The notes beneath the pieces were generated by a model. That model ran no database searches and had not been told where the DNA came from. It saw only the letters and a program-made list of their open reading frames with translations. From Solirubrobacteraceae bacterium (lineage in GTDB: Bacteria; Actinomycetota; Thermoleophilia; Solirubrobacterales; Solirubrobacteraceae): 27,398 bases of DNA. The translations under genes and the position numbers were made by a program. Below, in pieces: positions 1 to 6,446 of the stretch; within the stretch, counting starts at the first letter, position 1, and each line of letters begins with the position of its first letter. The stretch spans positions 1-27,398 of the forward strand of contig JAICUS010000012.1 in NCBI GenBank assembly GCA_025935735.1, read 5' to 3'.

Positions 1-483
1 ATCGGCGGCACGGTGGATGCCGTGAGCGCGCACACGCTGGCCGCGAACCGGATCTACGGCGTGCCGATCGCCCCGCTGGGCCAGAGCTACGACAGCCCGC
101 CGCCAGCCGACATCCAGCGCTTCGCCGGCATCTGGGCGGCCTACGGCTCAGGCGGGCTCTCCTACTGGTCCTGGCAGTCCACGGGCCAGCCGGCCTGGGA
201 CGCGATCGCCACGCCGAACCCGCCGGTGACGCTCCCCGACCCGGGCTGGCCGGCGCTGGACAAGGGCAGCAAGGGCGACCAGGTGGTGTGGCTGCAGCAG
301 CACCTGCAGTCCGCCGACCCCGGCGTGTCCGTGACCGCCAGCTTCGACTCCGCCACCGACACCGCCGTGCGCAACCTCCAGGCCACGCACGGGCTGCCGG
401 TCACCGGCGCCACCGACGCCGCCACCTGGCAGGCGGTGCTGGCGCTGCCGCTGGAGCCGGTCGACTGGTCCGCGGCGCACTAG
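1..483 (+). CDS. C-terminal part of a secreted cell-wall protein with a peptidoglycan-binding domain (5' end outside window)
   Basis: The frame is open from base 1 to a TAG at 481-483, so the true start lies upstream. The last ~70 residues form a PG_binding_1 module: a glycine/lysine-rich entry (LDKGSKGDQVVWLQQHL), then FDSATDTAVRNLQATHGLPVTG and a closing TWQAVL helix, the usual three-helix pattern that anchors hydrolases to peptidoglycan. The preceding ~80 residues end in GGLSYWSWQ, which resembles the last strand of TIM-barrel lysozyme-like or DUF1906-type glycoside hydrolases; that family assignment is tentative because the catalytic part is outside the window. Probable role: extracytoplasmic cell-wall hydrolase or binding protein. 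A decayed amidohydrolase follows directly. Confidence 0.8.
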   Translation: MGGTVDAVSAHTLAANRIYGVPIAPLGQSYDSPPPADIQRFAGIWAAYGSGGLSYWSWQSTGQPAWDAIATPNPPVTLPDPGWPALDKGSKGDQVVWLQQHLQSADPGVSVTASFDSATDTAVRNLQATHGLPVTGATDAATWQAVLALPLEPVDWSAAH

Positions 484-909
484 GCAAGGTCGAGGCCGTC
501 GCGGCGACGCCGCCCGCCGGGGTGCGGGTGCAAGCTACGAATGGGGTCATCTGCCCGGGCTGATCGACCTGCACGGCCACCCCAAGGCCGCGCTGAGCGA
601 CCAGACGCAGCTGCGCTACGCCGAGGTCCGCGCGCACCCGGACCCGTACGAGAACGTGGTCAGCGCCGAGCCGTCCTGGGTGGAGCTCGTCACGATCGGC
701 GGCGACCTGACGTACGGGTGCACGGACTGGATCACCGGCTGTCGGACGACCCGTCCCAGCTGCAGCCGCTGCTCGCCTGGGGCCAGCCGATGCTGCTCGA
801 CACCGGCTACGTGGCCCACGGCAGCGGCACGACCGCCGCGCCGACGCTGTCCGACCTGCGGGCGGCGCTGATCGCCGCCTACCCGCGGGTCGGCCCGATC
901 TTCGTCTAG
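483..909 (+). pseudogene. Amidohydrolase remnant: internal deletion plus two frameshifts
   Basis: Three consecutive frames can be stitched into one protein. Frame 3 gives GKVEAVAATPPAGVRVQA then TNGVICPG. Near 559-562 the reading moves to frame 2, giving LIDLHGHPKAALSDQ through DPYENVVSAEPSWVELV to TIGGDLTYGCTDWITG. Near 740 it moves to frame 1, giving LSDDPSQLQPLLAWGQPM to [11 protein letters not shown] and a TAG at 907-909. The first part is the N-terminal strand region and metal-binding PGLIDLHGH of amidohydrolases. The DPYENV...LVTIGGDLTYG part matches the pattern of their C-terminal composite domain. The barrel between them (about 300 residues in the family) is missing, so catalysis is impossible. 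Both shifts would be repaired by one extra C in GGCTG, which could also be a sequencing artefact. No start codon is visible. Confidence 0.65.
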
Positions 910-1967
910 GAGGCCTCGTAGGTCCGGCCGGCCAGCAGCGTCAGGTCGGCCTCGCCCAGGCGGTCGCTCGCGGTCTTGAGCTGGTGCCAGTAGGGATAGA
1001 GCAGCGGCGGCTCGCTGACCTCGTCCAGCCGGGCGCGCTCCTCGGCGGCCAGCTCGAGGCTCGCCGCGGCCAGGTTGTCGGCCAGCTGCTCGTCGGTGCG
1101 GGCGCCGATGACCAGCGACGTCACGCCCGGCCGGCCGAGCAGCCAGGCCAGCGCGACCTGGGCGGCGGAGACGCCGTGCGCCTCGCCGACCTCCACGAGC
1201 GCGTCGACGATGTCGTAGAGGGCGTCCCGGTCGCGCACCGGCGGCTCGTTCCAGTCCGACAGCGCGCGCGTGCCCTCCGGCCCGCGCTGGCCGCGGCGGA
1301 ACTTGCCCGACAGCAGCCCGCCGGCCAGCGGGCTCCAGACCAGGATGCCCACGCCCTGGTCGATGGTCAGCGGCACCAGCTCGTACTCCGCCTCGCGCGC
1401 CTGCAGCGTGTAGTGGATCTGCTGGCTGACGAAGCGCTGGTAGCCGTGGGCGTCGGCCACCGCGAGCGCCTTCATCAGCTGCCAGCCGGCGTAGTTCGAG
1501 GCGCCGACGTAGCGCACCTTGCCGTCGCGCACCAGCGTGTCGAGCGCGTGCAGCGTCTCGTCCAGCGGCGTGTGGCCGTCCCATTCGTGGACCTGGAAGA
1601 GGTCGATGTGGTCGACCTTCATGCGCCGCAGGCTGGCCTCGCAGCCGGCGATGATGTGGTGGCGCGAGAGCCCGGCGTCGTTGGGCCCGTCGCCCATCGG
1701 CATGCGGGCCTTGGTGGCGATCAGCAGGCGGTCGCGGCGGCCCTGGAGCGCCTCGCCCAGGATCTCCTCGGAGACCCCGGCGGAGTAGACGTCGGCGGTG
1801 TCGATGAGGTTGACGCCCGCGTCCAGGCACATGTCGAGCTGGCGGCGGGCGCCGGCCACGTCGGTGGTGCCGACGCTGGCCATCGAGCCGCGGCCGCCGA
1901 AGGTCATCGTCCCGAGGCTGAGCGCGGAGACGCGCAGGCCGGAACGGCCGAGTTGGCGATAGTCCAT
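906..1967 (-). CDS. Aldo/keto reductase
   Basis: This 353-residue protein is an NAD(P)H-dependent oxidoreductase of the aldo/keto reductase superfamily (YajO/Tas-like, cytosolic TIM barrel); the substrate cannot be told from sequence. The start at 1967 gives the typical opening [20 protein letters not shown]; an upstream in-frame extension to 2012 adds 15 residues that the family lacks. The catalytic tetrad is visible as Asp56 and Tyr61 ([10 protein letters not shown]), Lys86 (LLIATKAR) and His127 (DLFQVHEWD). The cofactor end carries [18 protein letters not shown]. The gene is divergent from the chemoreceptor gene across a 140-base gap, and its TAG overlaps the stop of the amidohydrolase remnant in a shared CTAG. 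A CATCGT box lies 7 bases before the ATG, suggesting a leaderless transcript. Confidence 0.92.
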   Translation of the reverse strand: MDYRQLGRSGLRVSALSLGTMTFGGRGSMASVGTTDVAGARRQLDMCLDAGVNLIDTADVYSAGVSEEILGEALQGRRDRLLIATKARMPMGDGPNDAGLSRHHIIAGCEASLRRMKVDHIDLFQVHEWDGHTPLDETLHALDTLVRDGKVRYVGASNYAGWQLMKALAVADAHGYQRFVSQQIHYTLQAREAEYELVPLTIDQGVGILVWSPLAGGLLSGKFRRGQRGPEGTRALSDWNEPPVRDRDALYDIVDALVEVGEAHGVSAAQVALAWLLGRPGVTSLVIGARTDEQLADNLAAASLELAAEERARLDEVSEPPLLYPYWHQLKTASDRLGEADLTLLAGRTYEAS

Positions 1968-1974
1968 GCCCCGC

Positions 1975-1980
1975 ACGATG
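1975..1980 (-). promoter_or_regulatory. Possible -10 box (CATCGT) of the aldo/keto reductase gene
   Basis: CATCGT on the minus strand is followed by 7 bases and then the ATG at 1967, the same geometry seen at several other genes here. The first base departs from TANNNT and no clear -35 is seen. Confidence 0.3.
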
Positions 1981-2030
1981 GCAGGAACGCCGCCGCCGGC
2001 TTGACTTGACATATAGCTGGTGCTTTGCGT

Positions 2031-2063
2031 GGGCCGAAACCTCTCAAACGGGCCGAAAACCTC
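2031..2063 (+). repeat. Tandem direct repeat GGGCCGAAA(A)CCTC upstream of the chemoreceptor
   Basis: GGGCCGAAACCTC (2031-2043) recurs as GGGCCGAAAACCTC (2050-2063), 19 bases apart, close to two helical turns. A weaker GCCGGACGAAAGG follows at 2066-2078. The repeats lie 45-77 bases upstream of the chemoreceptor start. The GCCGAAA core resembles the -10 element of sigma-28 flagellar promoters (GCCGATAA), but no well-placed -35 was found, so an operator is equally possible. Confidence 0.4.
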
Positions 2064-2107
2064 ACGCCGGACGAAAGGTCGAGCGCGGACATGCCGACCA
2101 AATGGGC

Positions 2108-3958
2108 ATGTCCAAGATCCGGAACCTGCCGCTCGCCGTGCGGCTTGCGGGCGCCTTCGGGGCCCTCACGGCGGCCTTGGTGCTCGTGGCCTTCATGGGC
2201 GTGCACTCGATGAACAGCCTGAGCGGCAAGGCGAACGATCTCGCCAAGCGCAACCTCGTGGCGGCCGAGCTCCTCGGCGACGCCCGCGAGCGCACCAAGG
2301 ACGACGTCAGCCTCGCCGAGCAGCACCTCTATCTCCACGACGGCGAGCTCGCCGTCGAGGACACCATCGCCAAGAAGATCGCGGCCGACGACGCGGCCAC
2401 CAACCGCGACGGCGCCACGCTGAGCAAGCTGTTCGCCGGCACCGGCGCGGCCGACGAGTACGCGCGCTTCCATGATCTCCGCGAGCGCCTGTTCGCCGAG
2501 ATCGACCAGGCGGTCAAGCGCTCGCGCGCGGAGACGGTCCGCAAGGCGGAGAACCGCGACGGCTCGCGCAACTACTTCACCTCGAAGGTCCTGCCGCTCG
2601 ACAAGCAGGTCGAGTCGCTGAGCGCGGCGGTCAACGCCGCCGCCCGCAAGGACGCCGAGAAGGCGTCGGCCGCCGCCAGCAGCACGGCCTCCAGCGGCAC
2701 GCACCTGATCGTCATCATCGCCATCGTCGCCGTGCTGCTGGCCATCGCCGTGGCGCTCGCCGTCACCCGCTCGGTTGTGCGCCCGGTCAAGGTCCTCTCC
2801 GGCAAGATGGAGAGCCTCGAGCAGAACGGCCTGGCCGACCTCGTCGAGGTGCTGACCGCCGTGGCCGAGGGCGATCTGACCCGCGAGGTCGAGCCCACCA
2901 CCACGCCGATCGAGGTCGAGACGACCGACGAGCTCGGGCGCCTGAGCGCCACGTTCAACGGCATGCTCGCCAAGGCGCAGGGCTCGATCGAGGCCTACAA
3001 CGCCATGCGCGCCGGCCTCAGCGAGGCGATCGCCGAGGTCGCCACGGGCGCCGGCACCGTCGCCTCCGCCTCCCAGCAGATGGCCTCCACCTCCGAGGAG
3101 GCGGGCCGCGCCGTCGGCGAGATCGCCTCCGCGGTGACCGACGTGGCGCACGGCGCCGAGCGCCAGGTCCGGATGGTCGAGTCCACCCGCGAGGCCGTCC
3201 AGGAGGCCTCCCGCGCGGCCAGCGCGAGCGCCGAGACCGCGACCGCGACCGCCGAGGCCGCCGAGCAGACCCGCACCGTGGCCATGGACGGCGTCCGCGC
3301 GGCCGAGCAGGCCACGTCCGCCATCCAGCAGGTGGCCGAGTCCAGCGCCCAGGTCGGCACCGCTATCCAGGGCCTGTCCGCCAAGTCCGAGCAGATCGGC
3401 GGCATCGTCGACACCATCACGGGCATCGCCGAGCAGACGAACCTGCTGGCGCTCAACGCGGCCATCGAGGCCGCCCGCGCCGGCGAGCAGGGCCGCGGCT
3501 TCGCCGTCGTCGCCGAGGAGGTGCGCAAGCTGGCCGAGGAGTCCCAGCGCGCCACCGGGCAGATCGCCGAGCTGGTCCGCGACATCCAGGCCGAGACCGA
3601 GAACGCGGTGCAGATCGTCGCCGAGGGCGGCAAGCGCACGGCCGACGGCGTCGCCACGGTCGAGCAGACCCGCGAGGCGTTCGAGGCCATCGGCGTCGCG
3701 GTCGACGACATGAACGCCCGCGTCGGCCAGATCGCCGCCGCCGTGCAGCAGATCAGCGCCGAGGCCGAGCGCGCCGAGAACGACATCAACGAGGTCGCCG
3801 CGGTGGCCGAGGAGTCCTCGGCGTCGGCCGAGCAGGTCTCGGCCTCCACGCAGCAGACCAGCGCCTCCACGCAGGAGATCGCCTCCAGCGCCACCGAGCT
3901 CGCCCGCACCGCCGAGCAGCTCGACTCGATCGTCAGCCGCTTCCGCCTCACGGTCTGA
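2108..3958 (+). CDS. Methyl-accepting chemotaxis protein (transmembrane chemoreceptor)
   Basis: A 616-residue chemoreceptor that senses an extracytoplasmic signal and controls a CheA/CheW array at the inner face of the membrane. TM1 lies at about residues 7-30, a mostly helical sensor domain at 31-195, TM2 at about 198-221 ([20 protein letters not shown]), then HAMP to about 290 and a long coiled-coil signalling domain. The conserved hairpin tip is present near residues 438-480 ([20 protein letters not shown] followed by [15 protein letters not shown]). There is no C-terminal CheR-tethering pentapeptide. The sensor has no recognisable ligand motif. Starts at 2102 (MGMSK) or 2108 (MSKIRN) are both possible; no strong ribosome site decides. 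No other chemotaxis gene is adjacent. A perfect hairpin 17 bases after the stop probably ends the transcript. Confidence 0.95.
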   Translation: MSKIRNLPLAVRLAGAFGALTAALVLVAFMGVHSMNSLSGKANDLAKRNLVAAELLGDARERTKDDVSLAEQHLYLHDGELAVEDTIAKKIAADDAATNRDGATLSKLFAGTGAADEYARFHDLRERLFAEIDQAVKRSRAETVRKAENRDGSRNYFTSKVLPLDKQVESLSAAVNAAARKDAEKASAAASSTASSGTHLIVIIAIVAVLLAIAVALAVTRSVVRPVKVLSGKMESLEQNGLADLVEVLTAVAEGDLTREVEPTTTPIEVETTDELGRLSATFNGMLAKAQGSIEAYNAMRAGLSEAIAEVATGAGTVASASQQMASTSEEAGRAVGEIASAVTDVAHGAERQVRMVESTREAVQEASRAASASAETATATAEAAEQTRTVAMDGVRAAEQATSAIQQVAESSAQVGTAIQGLSAKSEQIGGIVDTITGIAEQTNLLALNAAIEAARAGEQGRGFAVVAEEVRKLAEESQRATGQIAELVRDIQAETENAVQIVAEGGKRTADGVATVEQTREAFEAIGVAVDDMNARVGQIAAAVQQISAEAERAENDINEVAAVAEESSASAEQVSASTQQTSASTQEIASSATELARTAEQLDSIVSRFRLTV

Positions 3959-3975
3959 CCCCCCCACGCCGCGCG

Positions 3976-4005
3976 CCGTACCGGGCCTTGACGCGCCCGG
4001 TACGG
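3976..4005 (+). terminator. Hairpin terminator of the chemoreceptor gene
   Basis: CCGTACCGGGC (3976-3986) is a perfect 11-base inverted match to GCCCGGTACGG (3995-4005), with an 8-base loop. It begins 17 bases after the TGA. There is no T-run, as is common in GC-rich actinobacteria. Its 3' arm contains TACGGT, which may also serve as the -10 of the next transcript. Confidence 0.65.
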
Positions 4006-4006
4006 T
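4001..4006 (+). promoter_or_regulatory. Candidate -10 box (TACGGT) for the leader peptide transcript
   Basis: TACGGT matches TANNNT and lies 8 bases before the leader ATG at 4015 (5 bases before an in-frame GTG at 4012), so the mRNA would start at or next to the leader start codon. A TTGACG at 3988-3993 is too close to be its -35. Confidence 0.4.
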
Positions 4007-4014
4007 CTGCGGTG

Positions 4015-4083
4015 ATGCCCACCGCGCCGACCCACACCTTCCCGGGCCGCCGCGGCATCGCCATCGCCATCGTCATTCGCTAG
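4015..4083 (+). CDS. Ile-rich leader peptide of an IlvM-like gene (attenuator leader)
   Basis: This 22-codon frame reads MPTAPTHTFPGRR followed by GIAIAIVIR and a TAG at 4081-4083. Four of the last eight residues are Ile (codons ATC, ATC, ATC, ATT) with one Val, clustered immediately before the stop. A perfect hairpin begins at the stop codon itself, and an acetolactate-synthase-type ACT protein follows. Clustered regulatory codons, stop, hairpin and a branched-chain-synthesis gene are the classical layout of amino-acid attenuation leaders such as those of ilv operons. A ribosome waiting for Ile-tRNA would cover the 5' arm of the hairpin and prevent it from forming. No Shine-Dalgarno is visible, in keeping with a leaderless start. 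That the peptide is translated is inference. Confidence 0.7.
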   Translation: MPTAPTHTFPGRRGIAIAIVIR

Positions 4084-4108
4084 GCCCGCGGTCCTCTGCC
4101 GCGGGCCT
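4082..4108 (+). terminator. Attenuator hairpin between the leader peptide and the IlvM-like gene
   Basis: AGGCCCGCGG (4082-4091) pairs perfectly with CCGCGGGCCT (4099-4108) around a 7-base loop. The 5' arm starts inside the leader stop codon. Only a weak pyrimidine stretch (CGTTCCTC) follows. Leader bases 4045-4055 (GGCCGCCGCGG) can pair with the 3' arm at 4099-4107 with a two-base bulge, giving a possible competing antiterminator that would be free when a ribosome stalls at the last Ile codons. Confidence 0.6.
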
Positions 4109-4156
4109 CGATCGTTCCTCGGGGGGACGTTCGGTGCGGTGGCGCGCTTCTCGGGG

Positions 4157-4170
4157 ACGGAAAGGTCCGT
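4157..4170 (+). promoter_or_regulatory. Ribosome-binding site held in a small hairpin
   Basis: ACGGA (4157-4161) pairs with TCCGT (4166-4170) around an AAGG loop, with possible G-T and G-C extension at the base. The GGAAAGG purine run of the IlvM-like gene lies in this hairpin, 10 bases before the ATG at 4176. The structure is short and may be incidental, but it could add translational control. Confidence 0.35.
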
Positions 4171-4175
4171 TCGCC

Positions 4176-4427
4176 ATGATGCTCCTGCCCCCCGGTGTCT
4201 CCGTCTCCGCCGTGACCCGCGTGTCGGTCGAGGTGGCCGACCGGCCCGGCGTGCTGCTGCGCGTGCTCGGCGTCTGCCAGCGTCGCGGCGCCCGCGTGGT
4301 GGCGATGACCTATGGCCAGGATGGCGAGCGGGCGCGCATCGAGCTTGCTCTGAGCGCCGACGAGCGGGCGCTGCGGATGGCCCGGGCGCGACTCGCCGGG
4401 CTGGTCGACGTCCACGCGGTCACGTAG
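4176..4427 (+). CDS. IlvM-like ACT-domain protein (acetolactate synthase regulatory subunit type)
   Basis: An 83-residue single ACT domain. The core VTRVSVEVADRPGVLLRVLG, then GARVVAMTYGQ, then RARIELALSADERALRMARA and RLAGLVDVHAV follow the beta-alpha-beta-beta-alpha-beta order, and the second half resembles E. coli IlvM (87 residues), including the IEL strand and the LVDV near the end. IlvM-type subunits activate acetolactate synthase, the first common enzyme of Ile/Val synthesis, and help set feedback inhibition. The catalytic subunit is not in this window, so the gene is an orphan. The start at 4176 or 4179 (double ATG) follows the purine run GGAAAGG; longer starts would run into the attenuator. 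The Ile-rich leader and hairpin upstream support a branched-chain role. An alternative is a free-standing ACT regulator of another enzyme. Confidence 0.72.
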   Translation: MMLLPPGVSVSAVTRVSVEVADRPGVLLRVLGVCQRRGARVVAMTYGQDGERARIELALSADERALRMARARLAGLVDVHAVT

Positions 4428-4440
4428 CGGCGAGGTGCAG

Positions 4441-4481
4441 CACGAGCGCCTGCTCCGGCGCCAGCGCCGGCAGCGCTCGTG
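4441..4481 (+). terminator. Long GC-rich stem-loop after the IlvM-like gene
   Basis: The arm starting CACGAGCGCCTG at 4441 pairs with the arm ending CAGCGCTCGTG at 4481, and the inner parts CCGGCG (4455-4460) and CGCCGG (4465-4470) close around CCAG. The total is about 17 pairs with two small bulges, 13 bases after the TAG. It lacks a T-run but is by far the strongest fold nearby, so it probably ends the attenuated transcript. Confidence 0.6.
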
Positions 4482-4586
4482 ACCGACGACCGGCTGAGCG
4501 CGGAGGCGCGGGCGACGCTCTCCGAGCACCTGGGCCGGCTTATCGTGGCCCGTCCGCTGGGCGACGCCGCGAACGCCGTGGCCTGA
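4479..4586 (+). CDS. Possible small protein, 35 residues, unknown
   Basis: A GTG at 4479 opens MTDDRLSAEARATLSEHL, continuing GRLIVARPLGDAANAVA to a TGA at 4584-4586. The composition is normal for a helical small protein and the frame fits the gap between the IlvM-like gene and the DsbA-like gene. Against it, the start lies in the 3' arm of the terminator hairpin and no ribosome site is seen. I do not recognise a family; it may be a remnant or chance. Confidence 0.25.
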   Translation: MTDDRLSAEARATLSEHLGRLIVARPLGDAANAVA

Positions 4587-4606
4587 GGAAATGTTTGGCT
4601 GGCTTT

Positions 4607-4612
4607 CATAGT
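4607..4612 (+). promoter_or_regulatory. Candidate -10 (CATAGT) for the DsbA-like gene
   Basis: CATAGT lies in the only AT-rich patch (about 4588-4612) of the gap. Transcription would begin near 4619-4621, leaving a 14-base leader containing GCGGGAC before the ATG at 4635. No convincing -35 was found. Confidence 0.35.
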
Positions 4613-4634
4613 CAGCGGGCATGATCAGCGGGAC

Positions 4635-5432
4635 ATGGCCCAGCCTCAGCAGCAGAGCCGGCGCGAGCGGCGCGAGCAGGCCCGCCGCGCCCGCCTGGAG
4701 GCCGAGCGCGAGGCGAGCGCCGCGGCGGTCCGCCGCCGGCGGCTGAGCCGGCTCGGCGGCGCGGTCGTCCTCGCCGCGATCATCGTCGTGGCGGCGATCG
4801 TCATCTCCTCCAACCACGCGTCCCCGGGCGCGCCCAAGGCCGGCCAGAAGGCGGTCGGCGGCGACCTCGCCAAGGAGGAGTTCGGCGGCATCCCGCAGCA
4901 CGGCGACACGCTCGGCAACCCGAACGCCCCCCACACGCTCCTCGAGTACGGCGACCTCGTCTGCCCGGCCTGCAAGGCCTACTCGGACACGATCGTCCCG
5001 ACCGTCGTCCAGGACTACGTCCGCACGGGCAAGCTGCGCCTGCAGTTCCAGGCGTTCCAGTTCGTCCGCCCCTGGTCACAGCTGGCCGCGCAGTACGCCT
5101 GGGCGGCGGCCGAGCAGGACAAGATGTTCGAGTTCGCCAAGGTCTGGTACACGAACCAGGGCGACGAGAGCACCAACTACGTCAACGACGCGTTCGCCCG
5201 CAAGATCGCCGCGGCCGTCCCCGGGCTCGACGCCGACAGGCTGATCCGCGACAGCCGCTCGGCCAAGGTGAAGGCCGAGGCGGCGGCGACGTTGAAGTCG
5301 TTCAACGCGCGCGGGTTGAATCAGACGCCGTCGTTTGTGGGCGGCACCACGGGTGGGACGCTGGCCAACGTGGACCTGGGCGGGTCGGCGGGCAGCGCGA
5401 AGGCGGCTGTCGACAAGCTGATCGGGGGCTGA
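4635..5432 (+). CDS. Membrane-anchored DsbA-like thiol-disulfide oxidoreductase
   Basis: A 265-residue protein of the DsbA/thioredoxin_4 family that works outside the membrane on disulfides of exported proteins. Residues 1-38 are a strongly basic cytoplasmic tail, 41-58 a single membrane anchor (GGAVVLAAIIVVAAIVIS), followed by a short linker and the thioredoxin fold with inserted helices. The active site is Cys110-Pro-Ala-Cys113 in EYGDLVCPACKAY. The cis-proline loop is GLNQTPSFVGG. No partner DsbB/VKOR gene is adjacent. The ATG at 4635 sits just after GCGGGAC; an ATG at 4621 is in another frame. The gene is convergent with the aldo/keto reductase operon at 5643. Confidence 0.9.
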   Translation: MAQPQQQSRRERREQARRARLEAEREASAAAVRRRRLSRLGGAVVLAAIIVVAAIVISSNHASPGAPKAGQKAVGGDLAKEEFGGIPQHGDTLGNPNAPHTLLEYGDLVCPACKAYSDTIVPTVVQDYVRTGKLRLQFQAFQFVRPWSQLAAQYAWAAAEQDKMFEFAKVWYTNQGDESTNYVNDAFARKIAAAVPGLDADRLIRDSRSAKVKAEAAATLKSFNARGLNQTPSFVGGTTGGTLANVDLGGSAGSAKAAVDKLIGG

Positions 5433-5642
5433 TCTCCGACAGCGGCGGCGGCGGGCTTGGCGAACTGCTGCTGGGTAGGAAAGCAGGAGCCCTTGCCGCG
5501 GTGCGCGGATGATCGTCTTCCTGGCGCCGGCGGAGGGGTGGTCGCACCTGATCGTTTCGCTACCCGGGGCGATCGTTCTTGACCGCACGCCGGGCTGACC
5601 ACTCCCCTACCCAGCAAGCAGTTCGCCGGCCCCGGCACGGCG
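5433..5642. other. Intergenic gap between convergent genes
   Basis: This 210-base gap separates two convergent genes. No frame with coding character was found on either strand. It holds one weak hairpin at 5550-5574 and otherwise nothing recognised. Confidence 0.6.
5550..5574 (+). terminator. Weak hairpin followed by GTTCTT
   Basis: GATCGTTTC (5550-5558) can pair with GGGGCGATC (5566-5574) using three G-T pairs, followed by GTTCTT. It is a possible terminator for the DsbA-like gene, but weak and 117 bases after its stop. Confidence 0.3.
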
Positions 5643-6446
5643 CTACGCAGAAGCAAGTCGCGCCACCAGAGCCCGCTCCTCCGGCCCCAGCCACGGCGGC
5701 TCCCCCGCCACGGCGTTCTCGCCGACCCGCTCCACCCGCGACGTCGCCGGGATCGCCACCGTGCACCGCGCGTCGGACAGCGCCCACTTGAGCAGCGCCT
5801 GCGCCCACGTGCGGACGCCGAACTCGGCCAGCGGCGCCAGCTCGGCCTCCGACGGCGCGCGCCGGACCAGGCCGCCGCCGCCCAGCGGCCGCATGACCAC
5901 CACGCCGAGCCCGAGCTCGGCGGCCAGCGGCAGGATCTCGCGCTCGACCTCGCGCTCGTGCGGGTTGTAGGGGACCTGGATGGCGTCGATGCGGCCGCTG
6001 CGCATCACGGACGCCAGCTCGCCGAACGCGGAGGCGCGGTAGTGGGTGGCGCCGAGCAGCCCCACGCGGCCCTCGCCGCGCAGGCGGTCCAGGAGATCGA
6101 GGTGCGCGCGGGTGTTGACCAGGTTGTGGACCTGGTAGAGGTCGATACGGCCGTACCGGTCCAGCGCGGCGCGGGCCTGGGCCTCGCCGGTGCCGGCGTC
6201 CGGGGTCCAGATCTTGTCGGCCACGAACGCCTCGGCGCGGCGGGCGCCGAGGCCGTCGGCGAGCACGCGCTCGGCCTCGCCGTACATGGGCGAGGTGTCG
6301 ACGAAGGTCGTGCCGGCGTCCAGCGCGGCGGCGACGACCGCGTGGGCGCCCGCCTCATGAGCGCGGCGGACGTCGAGCGTCTGCCAGGTGCCGAGGCCGA
6401 CGACGGGCACCTCGGGCCCGCCGGTGCCGAGCGCGCGCCGCTCCAT
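5643..6446 (-). CDS. Aldo/keto reductase, last gene of the exporter operon
   Basis: A 267-residue aldo/keto reductase, shorter than the one at 906-1967. The predicted tetrad is Asp50 and Tyr55 (FVDTSPMYGEAERVL), Lys78 (FVADKIWTPD) and His107 (IDLYQVHNLVN). Later conserved blocks are IDAIQVPYNPHER and GVVVMRPLGGGGLV, then LLKWALSDARCTVAIPATS at the cofactor site. It belongs to the short family with Y-N-P-x-E-R, and the substrate is unknown. The ATG at 6446 shares one base with the exporter's TGA (TGATG), so the two are translationally coupled, and it is probably produced with the exporter. It ends convergent with the DsbA-like gene. Confidence 0.92.
   Translation of the reverse strand: MERRALGTGGPEVPVVGLGTWQTLDVRRAHEAGAHAVVAAALDAGTTFVDTSPMYGEAERVLADGLGARRAEAFVADKIWTPDAGTGEAQARAALDRYGRIDLYQVHNLVNTRAHLDLLDRLRGEGRVGLLGATHYRASAFGELASVMRSGRIDAIQVPYNPHEREVEREILPLAAELGLGVVVMRPLGGGGLVRRAPSEAELAPLAEFGVRTWAQALLKWALSDARCTVAIPATSRVERVGENAVAGEPPWLGPEERALVARLASA

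Noticed and set aside
2006..2107. Longer chemoreceptor start at TTG 2006
   Set aside because: It would place 34 polar residues before TM1 and include the tandem repeats; the shorter starts match family architecture.
3988..3993. TTGACG as a -35 box for the leader peptide
   Set aside because: It is only 7 bases from TACGGT and lies in the loop of the terminator hairpin; no -10 occurs at normal spacing.
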